From DATARH01 sp035570495 (lineage in GTDB: Bacteria; Pseudomonadota; Alphaproteobacteria; ATCC43930; CGMCC-115725): a DNA stretch of 11,741 nucleotides. Positions 6,076-11,741 of this stretch are shown here, one piece after another. The notes beneath the pieces are model-generated. The model searched no databases, was not told the DNA's origin, and saw only the letters and a program-made list of their open reading frames with translations. The translations under genes were made by a program, and so were the position numbers. Each line of letters opens with the position of its first letter. Position 1 is the first letter of the stretch. The DNA is taken from NCBI GenBank assembly GCA_035570495.1, contig DATMLO010000019.1:1-11741 (forward strand). The letters run 5' to 3'.

Positions 6076-8024
6076 TAGCCGGCCTTGTTCACCCGCATGT
6101 ACCACTCGACCAAGCGCCGCACCTGCCGCTCGGTGTAGCCGCGGGCGACCATGCGCTCCAGGAAGTCGGCATGTTTCTTCTCGGTATCGGTGTCCTTCTT
6201 GGTACCGAAGCTGATGACCGGCAGCAGATCCTCGACCTGGCTGAACATGCGCCGCTCGATGACCTCTCTCAGCTTTTCGTATGACTGCCACGAAGGGTTC
6301 CGGCCGGTATTGGCGCGGGCGCGCAATGCGAACTTGACGACCTCGTTGCGGAAATCCTTCGGGTTGGCGATGCCGGCTGGCTTCTCGATCTTTGACAACT
6401 CCTGGTTCAACAGCTCGCGGTTCATTAGCTGGCCGGTATCGGCATCCTTGTAGTCCTGGTCCTCGATCCACGCGTCGGCGTACGAAACGTAGCGGTCGAA
6501 CAGGTTCTGCCCGTAATCCGAATACGATTCGAGGTAGGCCTTCTGGATCTCATTGCCGATGTACTCGGCATAACGCGGCGCCAACTCGGCCTTGATGAAG
6601 TTGAGATATTTCTTCTCGACCGCGTCGGCGAACTGCTCGCGCCAGATCGCCTGCTCCAGCACGTACATCAGATGCACCGGGTCGGCCGCGACCTCCTGAG
6701 TGTCAAAGTTGAACGTGCCCGACAACACCTTGAAGGCAAACCGGGTCGAGATACCGTCCATTCCCTCGTCGACCCCGGCGGCGTCGCGATATTCCTGCAC
6801 CGATTTGGCGCGCGGGTCGGTGTCCTTGAGGCTCTCGCCGTCATAAACCCGCATCTTCGAATGCAGATTCGAGTTCTCGTGCGGTTTCAGGCGCGACAGA
6901 ACACAGAAGCGCGACAGGATGTCGAGCGTCGATGGCGCACAGGCGGCATTCGATAATTCGCTGTTCTGCAGCAGCTTCTCGTAGATGTGACGCTCCTCGG
7001 TGGAACGCAGGCAGTAGGGCACTTTGATGACCGAGATGCGGTCGATGAAGGCTTCGTTGTTCTTGTTGTTCCGGAAGGTCTGCCACTCGGCCTCGTTCGA
7101 GTGGGCGAGGATGATGCCCTGGAACGGGATGCCGCCGATATTCTCGGTGCCGGCGTAGTTGCCCTCCTGCGTCGCGGTCAAGAGCGGGTGGAGCATCTTG
7201 ATCGGCGCCTTGAACATCTCGACGAATTCCATCAGCCCCTGGGTCGTGCGGTTGAGGCCGCCCGAGAAGGAGTAGGCGTCGGGATCGTTCTGCGAATACA
7301 TCTCCAGTTTGCGGATATCGACTTTGCCGACAAGGCTCGAGACGTCCTGGTTGTTCTCGTCGCCGGGCTCGGTCTTGGCGACGCAAATCTGCCTCAGCCG
7401 CGACGGCTGCATGCGGATAACCGAGAATTTCGAGATGTCGCCGCCGAATTCTTCGAGCCGCTTCACCGCCCACGGCGAGATCGTGCCGGTCAGCCGACGC
7501 CGGGGGATGCCATAGCGCGCTTCGATCTCCTGGCCGAGCGTGCTGGGATCGAAGAGTCCCAACGGGCTCTCGAAGATCGGGCTGATCTCGTCGCCCGCTT
7601 TCAGGACGTAGATCGGCTCCTTCTCCATCAGAAGCTTTAGCCGCTCGGCGAGCGATGACTTACCGCCACCGACCGGGCCGAGCAGATAGAGCACCTGCTT
7701 GCGCTCTTCGAGGCCCTGCGCGGCGTGACGGAAGAAGCCGACGATCCGCTCGATCGTCTCTTCCATCCCGTAAAAATCTTCAAATGCCGGATAGATTTTC
7801 ATTGTCCGGTTCATGAAGACCCGGCCCAGCCGAGGATCCTGGCTGGTATCCATCATCACCGGCTCGCCGATCGCCTTCAGCAGGCGCTCCGCCGGTCCGG
7901 CATAGAACGAGGCGTCATCGGAGCACGCCCGCAGATAGTCCTCGACCGAGTACTCGACCTCGCGGCGATTCTCGTAAAGCCGCGAATAGAGTCCGAAGAT
8001 CCCTTCATCAAGCGACGATCGCAT
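6075..8024 (-). CDS. prkA: PrkA family serine protein kinase / AAA+ ATPase (YeaG)
   Basis: PrkA/YeaG is described as a Ser/Thr kinase with an AAA+ core, and the Bacillus homologue has been reported as an ATP-dependent protease. In enterics it acts in nitrogen starvation and stationary phase. The 649-aa length is usual (about 640-650). The N-terminal helical region (1-60) is followed by the AAA domain: Walker A GPVGGGKS at 116-123, a probable Walker B around GLMEFVEMFK (263-272), sensor-1-like AHSN (307-310), FIDRISVIKVPYCLR (326-340) with a putative Arg finger, and GISTRFAFK (424-432). The C-terminal PrkA domain (about 435-649) contains NPKDFRNEVVKFALRARANT (554-573). The ATG has GAGG 7 nt upstream. 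It is the first gene of a prkA-yeaH-spoVR operon and is preceded by a sigma-54 promoter match. Confidence 0.96.
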   Translation of the reverse strand: MRSSLDEGIFGLYSRLYENRREVEYSVEDYLRACSDDASFYAGPAERLLKAIGEPVMMDTSQDPRLGRVFMNRTMKIYPAFEDFYGMEETIERIVGFFRHAAQGLEERKQVLYLLGPVGGGKSSLAERLKLLMEKEPIYVLKAGDEISPIFESPLGLFDPSTLGQEIEARYGIPRRRLTGTISPWAVKRLEEFGGDISKFSVIRMQPSRLRQICVAKTEPGDENNQDVSSLVGKVDIRKLEMYSQNDPDAYSFSGGLNRTTQGLMEFVEMFKAPIKMLHPLLTATQEGNYAGTENIGGIPFQGIILAHSNEAEWQTFRNNKNNEAFIDRISVIKVPYCLRSTEERHIYEKLLQNSELSNAACAPSTLDILSRFCVLSRLKPHENSNLHSKMRVYDGESLKDTDPRAKSVQEYRDAAGVDEGMDGISTRFAFKVLSGTFNFDTQEVAADPVHLMYVLEQAIWREQFADAVEKKYLNFIKAELAPRYAEYIGNEIQKAYLESYSDYGQNLFDRYVSYADAWIEDQDYKDADTGQLMNRELLNQELSKIEKPAGIANPKDFRNEVVKFALRARANTGRNPSWQSYEKLREVIERRMFSQVEDLLPVISFGTKKDTDTEKKHADFLERMVARGYTERQVRRLVEWYMRVNKAG

Positions 8025-8196
8025 TGCTTCACCTCAATCGACGAATATCGACCCTAACGGTTGACCATCTCCAACGCATGTGAACGCATCGCTACCGGAG
8101 TTATCCCAGCGCGTCTCTGTAAATTTCGGCTTACATTTGCACCGGCGCCGCGCCCCAAGCGGCTTTCCCCTTTGCCGATTACATGTCGACCAGCGA

Positions 8197-8213
8197 CGCA
8201 AGTCATATGCCAA
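8197..8213 (-). promoter_or_regulatory. Sigma-54 (RpoN) promoter for prkA-yeaH-spoVR
   Basis: TTGGCATATGACTTGCG on the minus strand matches the -24/-12 consensus YTGGCAC-N5-TTGCW at nearly every position. The invariant GG and GC are separated by exactly 10 nt. The start of transcription would fall near 8186, giving a leader of about 160 nt. In E. coli, yeaGH is known to be transcribed with sigma-54 and NtrC under nitrogen starvation, so the site is functionally expected here. I see no full NtrC site (TGCACC-N5-GGTGCA), only GGTGCC half-sites, so the activator is unknown. Confidence 0.75.
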
Positions 8214-8242
8214 GCCTTTATGGCGACATTAGGGTCGTTCAA

Positions 8243-8266
8243 CGGCCGGCGGTGCCTAGCCGGCCG
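8243..8266. repeat. Perfect 8-bp inverted repeat upstream of the sigma-54 promoter
   Basis: CGGCCGGC (8243-8250) and GCCGGCCG (8259-8266) flank GGTGCCTA. The centre lies about 68 bp upstream of the predicted start, a little close for a classical enhancer site (usually -80 to -150) but possible. The dyad may bind an activator. It could also be a GC-rich palindrome with no such role. Confidence 0.4.
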
Positions 8267-8418
8267 CCGCGGCGCGACTTGCGCCGGTAAGATTCAGATA
8301 TGGGTGTTTGCGCGGACATCAACAACATTTTGTGGTGCCCTGACGTAATTCGCTCAGCATATATGAAGCCGCTGGCGAACCCAAACTGATTCTACCTCAA
8401 CGTTGGCCGGCCAAGTCC

Positions 8419-8452
8419 ATGCCGTTCAACTGAAAATTTAATTAAACGGCAT
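8419..8452 (-). terminator. Hairpin at the end of the acyltransferase/SGNH gene set
   Basis: The minus-strand RNA forms AUGCCGUUUAA / UUGAACGGCAU, an 11-bp stem including one G-U pair, with a 12-nt AU-rich loop. The stem starts at the last codons of the SGNH hydrolase gene and covers its UAA. There is no U run after it, so termination efficiency is uncertain. Its place, just before a 400-bp regulatory region, supports a 3'-end role. Confidence 0.5.
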
Positions 8453-9313
8453 CGCGGCGTTTCGCCGCATTTCGGCCCCCGGTCGCGCGACGGCGGGGCC
8501 TGTCGCGGGATGTGCCTGCAGGCCGGCAACCGAATCGGTTGCGGCGTGCGTTCGCTGCGCGAGCTTTGTCTCCGCCCGCCAGTTCGCGACCAGCGCCGCC
8601 GCGAGATCGGCGGCAAGACAGCCATAACCGGCATCGGTCATATGCAAACCGTCGGCGCCGACCATTGCTGGCGCGTCGGGTGCGTGGCTGTTCTGCCAAA
8701 AACGCATCAGCGCGAAACGGCGGAACAGGCCGACATGGGCGCGGTCAGCCGCATCGGCGATCAGCGCCTCGACCGTCGGCGTCGCCGGCCGTTCCACCAC
8801 CTTTGGCGCGTATTGCAAATCCATCAGGACGACATCGATGCCGTTGCTCTTCATCAGATCAACGCCTTTGCGTACCAGCTCGCCATCCTCACTGAGATCG
8901 TCGCGGCGCAGCACCGCATTAGTGCCGACCTGCCAGATCGCGAGATCGGGATGCAGCGCGACCACATCGCGCTGCAGGCGCGCCAATTCCTCTGGCGCAT
9001 CCTCCCCGGCGATGCCGTGATTAATGACGCTCACCTCGCGCGTCGGAAACATCCGGCGCAGATCGACTTGCAGCTGGCTTGGATAGTTGAAATCAGGGCT
9101 GGAGGCGCCGATCCCCGAGGTTGAGGACGAGCCGACCGCTACGACGGTCAGCGGGCCGCCATCGTTCAGCCGGGCTGCGAGATGTTCGAGCGGCGCGATG
9201 ATCGGCATTCCGCCCGGCGGCGCCGCGCACAACGCCGCGTCATCCGCCCGTGCGGCAAACGGCATAAACGCCAGCAATGCAGCGGCGAGCCGCAGCGCGA
9301 CGATGCCCCTCAC
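8438..9313 (-). CDS. Secreted SGNH/GDSL-type hydrolase, catalytic residues kept
   Basis: This is probably a periplasmic esterase or acyl-transferring enzyme; the substrate is unknown. With the GTG start the 291-aa product begins with a signal peptide: MRG, a hydrophobic core to about 19, cleavage near AARA-DD at 23-24. Block I is VAVGSSSTSG (58-67) with nucleophile Ser63 (GSS instead of GDS). Block II is NHGIAGE (98-104), block III WQVGTN (127-132) with Asn132, and block V DGLHMTDAGY (221-230) with Asp221 and His224. The last 45 residues are an Ala/Arg/Thr-rich tail outside the fold. GTG 9313 overlaps the upstream stop as GTGA, the reason for choosing it. An in-frame ATG at 9358 would overlap by 49 bp and bury the signal peptide. 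It resembles the upstream gene in layout and is likely a paralogue of it. Confidence 0.85.
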   Translation of the reverse strand: MRGIVALRLAAALLAFMPFAARADDAALCAAPPGGMPIIAPLEHLAARLNDGGPLTVVAVGSSSTSGIGASSPDFNYPSQLQVDLRRMFPTREVSVINHGIAGEDAPEELARLQRDVVALHPDLAIWQVGTNAVLRRDDLSEDGELVRKGVDLMKSNGIDVVLMDLQYAPKVVERPATPTVEALIADAADRAHVGLFRRFALMRFWQNSHAPDAPAMVGADGLHMTDAGYGCLAADLAAALVANWRAETKLAQRTHAATDSVAGLQAHPATGPAVARPGAEMRRNAAMPFN

Positions 9314-10071
9314 GGGACGGCCCGGTGGATAATTCCGGCCATTTTGCGCCCGAGACAATCATAGACGCGCGCCGCTAGCTTGGCTCGGTCAGCCTCGGCG
9401 ACATCGTCAAAATTGAACACGTTCTGCTCGCTCCAATAGCGCATCATCTCAAAGCGCGGGAAGACGTACGCATCCGCAAGGTCGCCGACGCGGTGCAATG
9501 CCTGCAAATAAGCGTCGAAATTGATAACGGTCGCCGAATTCGGCGAAAATTGCATGTCGACGAGGATCGTGTCTATTGCCTTATTTTTGAGCGCATCGAT
9601 GCCGTCCTGCAACGTACCGGTGAACTCGTCGACATCAGTGCCGCGCACCGCGTCGACGATCCCGACCTCCCAGACGACCAGCACCGGCTCCTGGGCGAAG
9701 ACGTCGGTCGGAAAGCGCTCGAACATGTCCTTCGCCGACTGCATCGGCACGCCCTTGTTGACGACCGCGATCTTGTCCTTGGGGTAATCCTGGGAGAGGT
9801 CCTGGCCGAGCCGGTGCGGATAGGAGAGGTCGGACGACCCCGCCGCCTTGCCCATGGTCGAGGCACCGCCGATCGCGACGATTGTCGCCGGCTTATGCGC
9901 CGCGAGCCGATCGGCGAAGTGCGGCAGCTTTATATCGGTATCGGTCATTTCGGGAGGCGTCGCGCAATCGTCGGCATCGGCGCGCGCCAATCCACTGCCC
10001 GCGACGGCCACAGCCAACCCCGCCAGTGCCGCCAAAGCCGGTCCGGCGAGCCATCGCCCGCAGGTCGTCAT
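9310..10071 (-). CDS. Secreted SGNH-like protein lacking catalytic residues (putative pseudoenzyme)
   Basis: A 253-aa exported protein with signal peptide MTTCGRWLAGPALAALAGLA and further hydrophobic residues to about 29 (cleavage near ARA-DADD). It aligns with the downstream SGNH hydrolase along its length: IVAIGGASTMG (64-74) against VVAVGSSSTSG, YPHRL against YPSQL, VNKG against INHG, VVWEVGIVDAV against AIWQVGTNAVL, DTILVDMQFSP against DVVLMDLQYAP, and MMRYW against LMRFW. The nucleophile Ser is Ala70, the block III Asn is Val139, and there is no DxxH near the C terminus. So it should not hydrolyse esters by the SGNH route; it may bind glycan or scaffold its neighbours (inferred). I chose ATG 10071 for the signal peptide and a 20-bp gap from the acyltransferase gene; longer starts run back into that gene. 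Confidence 0.82.
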   Translation of the reverse strand: MTTCGRWLAGPALAALAGLAVAVAGSGLARADADDCATPPEMTDTDIKLPHFADRLAAHKPATIVAIGGASTMGKAAGSSDLSYPHRLGQDLSQDYPKDKIAVVNKGVPMQSAKDMFERFPTDVFAQEPVLVVWEVGIVDAVRGTDVDEFTGTLQDGIDALKNKAIDTILVDMQFSPNSATVINFDAYLQALHRVGDLADAYVFPRFEMMRYWSEQNVFNFDDVAEADRAKLAARVYDCLGRKMAGIIHRAVP

Positions 10072-10091
10072 CCCCTTCCCCGCCGCTCCCC

Positions 10092-11234
10092 TTATTCCCC
10101 GGCGGTTGATACCGGTACGTGCTGCACTTGCCTGTACCAGTCGAGCATCCCCGCCGTTAGGCACATAACCGCGACTCCCACGACATTAACCCCCAGTTGC
10201 ATGATCAGCCCAGTGTTGATTTCGGACATGAGAAAATGACCCAGCGCCGACAACAGAATGCTCAGGCAGAAAATCTCCAGCGAATGCCGGCCGCACAGCA
10301 CGAGCGGCCGAGCCCACATGGCACGCATGAACCTGGCCTGCGGTGATATCCAGCGCGCCGTCAGCATCACCAGGGCAAAAAATGAGATTAGGCGCACGGG
10401 CGACAGATTGCGCTTGTTGGTCGGCCAAAGCTGATGCGCGAAGAGGTCCGGAACGCTCTCCCAGAAGCCGTGAAACGTCCAGCTCAGCCGGATCGCGAAC
10501 GCCACCACGGCAATGGCCAGCGCCGGCCAATACGCGATCTCCACCAGCCGCGCCCTGCCGCGCGCATGCGCCTCGGCGTGTCCCAGTGTCGCGCCGAGGA
10601 TGAACAGAAACTGCCAGGCGAGCGGGTTGAACGTCCACACCGTGCCCGGCGGATAGGCCGGCATAGCGATGTTAAAGACCTGCACGGCGAGATAAAGCAG
10701 CGCCGACGGGATAAGCGCAGCCAGCAGCCGCCAGCGCAGGCAGATCAACACCAGCGGAAAGATCAGCAGCATCACGATGTAGAGCGGCAGGATATCAAGA
10801 AAGGTCGGCTGGAACTGCAGCAGCATCGCCTGGACGACCGCGAGGTGCGGATGCTCCAGAAAATCGCCGACTCCCATCTCCTCGTTGTACATCGGGTTGT
10901 TGAACGCCTTGACCGTGTACGAAACCTCGGCAATGAAAATCACAAACAGAAAAATGTGCGCGACATAGAGCTGCCAGGCGCGGCGCAGCACCTGCACGGT
11001 TGCGATCAGCGTGCCACGCATCGCCAGCGCGCGGCCGTAGACGAGCGAGGCGGTGAAACCCGAGATGAAGATGAAGACCTCGGCGGCATCGGAGAAGCCG
11101 ATCGCCGAAATCGTGACGTAGTTCAGATAGTTCTCGGGAATGTGGTCAATAAAGATGCAAATCAGCGCGAGGCCGCGGAAAAAATCGAGGCGCAGGTCAC
11201 GCGACGGCGGCGGCAGTGGGATTGCGGCTCTCAT
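10092..11234 (-). CDS. OpgC-domain membrane acyltransferase
   Basis: OpgC-type proteins are polytopic inner-membrane acyltransferases; the founding member succinylates periplasmic glucans. This 380-aa protein has about 10 hydrophobic segments and the family marks SRDLRLDFFRGLAL (11-24) with IDHIPEN (29-35), FSDAAEVFIFISGFTASLVYG (about 47-67), NPLAWQFLFILGA and LCGRHSLEIFCLS near the C terminus. The early Arg/Asp and His31 are the conserved polar residues of such transferases. Two signal-peptide SGNH proteins follow directly, which suggests they act on the same glycan outside the membrane. The start is uncertain: ATG 11234 or GTG 11246 (four residues longer, right after an in-frame TAG). Neither has a Shine-Dalgarno. 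Substrate and acyl donor are unknown, so no gene symbol is given. Confidence 0.88.
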   Translation of the reverse strand: MRAAIPLPPPSRDLRLDFFRGLALICIFIDHIPENYLNYVTISAIGFSDAAEVFIFISGFTASLVYGRALAMRGTLIATVQVLRRAWQLYVAHIFLFVIFIAEVSYTVKAFNNPMYNEEMGVGDFLEHPHLAVVQAMLLQFQPTFLDILPLYIVMLLIFPLVLICLRWRLLAALIPSALLYLAVQVFNIAMPAYPPGTVWTFNPLAWQFLFILGATLGHAEAHARGRARLVEIAYWPALAIAVVAFAIRLSWTFHGFWESVPDLFAHQLWPTNKRNLSPVRLISFFALVMLTARWISPQARFMRAMWARPLVLCGRHSLEIFCLSILLSALGHFLMSEINTGLIMQLGVNVVGVAVMCLTAGMLDWYRQVQHVPVSTAGE

Positions 11235-11293
11235 GGGCGGATGCACGCAAATCTAGCAAACCCGCACCGTCCGCGTCGAATGCGGCGCGTCGG

Positions 11294-11741
11294 TCAAGCC
11301 AGCATCGGCCGCAAGCGCTCGACCGCGGCAGCGATCGCCGCCGGCTCACGCGCAAAGCACAGCCGCAGATACCCTTCGCCCATCGGCCCGAAAGCGCTGC
11401 CCGGGGCCAAGCCGACTTTGGTCTTGGCCAAAAGCTCCTTGGCGAAAGCGAGACTGTCGCTCACCCCATCGACCCGCAGGAACGCGTAGAAGGCACCATC
11501 GGGCTTGGCGACCTCGACGCGGCGACAGGACTGCAAAGCGCCAATCGCGGCCTCGCGCGCGTCTCGGCAACGCGCGACAAAGCTCTGAACAAACGGCTCG
11601 CCTTCCCGGATAGCGGCGATACCGGCACGCTGCAGAAAGGTCGGCGATCCGCTGGTGTTGAACTCGATCAACTTCTCGATGGTCGGCAAGAGATCGGGCG
11701 GGATCACCATCCAGCCGAGCCGCCAGCCGGTCATCGCCCAG
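11294..11741 (-). CDS. Pyridoxal-phosphate aminotransferase, class I/II (C-terminal part, partial)
   Basis: The C-terminal 148 residues of a fold-type I aminotransferase; the gene enters from the right edge. The first visible residues, WAMTGWRLGW, come just after the PLP-binding Lys in this family (SKxWAMTGWR pattern), so that Lys lies outside the window. Further marks are SGSPTFLQRAGIAA, PDGAFYAFLRV (small-domain strand), GLAPGSAFGPMGEGYLRLCF with the Arg that binds the substrate carboxylate, and a final helix ending in RPMLA. It resembles aspartate/aromatic or alanine-type transaminases; specificity cannot be told from this part. The OpgC-type gene starts 47-59 bp downstream, so the two may share a transcript, but a link in function is not evident. 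Confidence 0.9.
   Translation of the reverse strand, partial: WAMTGWRLGWMVIPPDLLPTIEKLIEFNTSGSPTFLQRAGIAAIREGEPFVQSFVARCRDAREAAIGALQSCRRVEVAKPDGAFYAFLRVDGVSDSLAFAKELLAKTKVGLAPGSAFGPMGEGYLRLCFAREPAAIAAAVERLRPMLA

Larger units (their letters stand above)
8025..8437. other. 413-bp regulatory intergenic region upstream of prkA
   Basis: No credible gene lies here. It is more AT-rich than its surroundings and holds, from the SGNH gene side: the 3' hairpin of that gene (8419-8452), an AT-rich stretch (about 8300-8400), an 8-bp inverted repeat (8243-8266), a sigma-54 promoter match (8197-8213) and a leader of about 160 nt. The leader includes two AACGCAT copies 10 bp apart (8073-8079, 8083-8089) and ends in the prkA Shine-Dalgarno (8032-8035). 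Short reading frames crossing it (such as minus 8054-8242) span the promoter and show no family features. Confidence 0.7.

Noticed and set aside
8054..8242. Small minus-strand frame (62 codons) in the prkA upstream region
   Set aside because: It would start upstream of and run through the sigma-54 promoter, has no ribosome binding site I can defend, and its product has no recognisable feature.
8331..8339. NtrC binding site upstream of prkA
   Set aside because: Only GGTGCC half-sites occur; the full TGCACC-N5-GGTGCA dyad is not present, so NtrC control is not claimed.
8025..8437. EcfG general-stress promoter (GGAAC-N18-CGTT) for prkA
   Set aside because: No GGAAC occurs on the minus strand of the intergenic region; GGGATAAC followed by CGTT is a poor match with wrong spacing.
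9310..10071. Frameshifted or decaying gene
   Set aside because: The frame is open throughout, with a good signal peptide and a coupled stop. The loss of catalytic residues is by substitution, so it is annotated as an intact pseudoenzyme, not a pseudogene.
10434..11489. Long plus-strand open frame of 351 codons opposite the acyltransferase gene
   Set aside because: It is rich in Arg, Gln and His with no family motif, and it covers a gene with clear membrane segments and OpgC marks on the other strand. GC-rich coding DNA often leaves such open antisense frames.

Overview
The window is about 11.7 kb of GC-rich DNA in which every supported gene is on the minus strand. I found no mobile element, CRISPR array, tRNA or rRNA gene. 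The ClpS and ClpA N-terminal sequences, the OpgC-domain protein and the prkA-yeaH-spoVR cluster point to an alphaproteobacterium. The order or genus cannot be fixed from this stretch.

In the direction of transcription (right to left) there are three blocks. Block 1 (11741 to about 8419) starts with the C-terminal third of a fold-type I PLP aminotransferase, cut by the window edge. It is followed by a tight set: an OpgC-type membrane acyltransferase, a secreted SGNH-like protein that has lost its catalytic residues, and a secreted SGNH hydrolase that keeps them. The last two are coupled by a GTGA overlap, and a strong hairpin sits on the final stop codon. This set looks like an envelope-glycan O-acylation or deacylation cassette, which is inference.

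Block 2 (8437 to 3126) is a 413-bp regulatory region with an excellent sigma-54 (-24/-12) promoter match, then prkA (yeaG), yeaH (DUF444, VWA domain) and spoVR (ycgB). PrkA is an AAA+ ATPase/kinase-like protein, YeaH carries a MIDAS metal site, and SpoVR is a His/Glu-rich protein of unknown chemistry. The promoter fits the nitrogen-starvation/stationary-phase role known for this cluster in enteric bacteria. Stable RNA hairpins lie between prkA and yeaH and on the spoVR stop codon.

Block 3 (3122 to 1) begins with a REP-like pair of palindromes, followed by tsaD and gpsA, which overlap by ATGA. After a 142-bp gap come clpS and the N-domain of clpA. These are housekeeping functions: tRNA t6A modification, phospholipid precursor synthesis and N-end-rule/ClpAP proteolysis.

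The points most worth following are the acyltransferase cassette with its SGNH pseudoenzyme, and the sigma-54 promoter driving an AAA+/VWA/SpoVR module.
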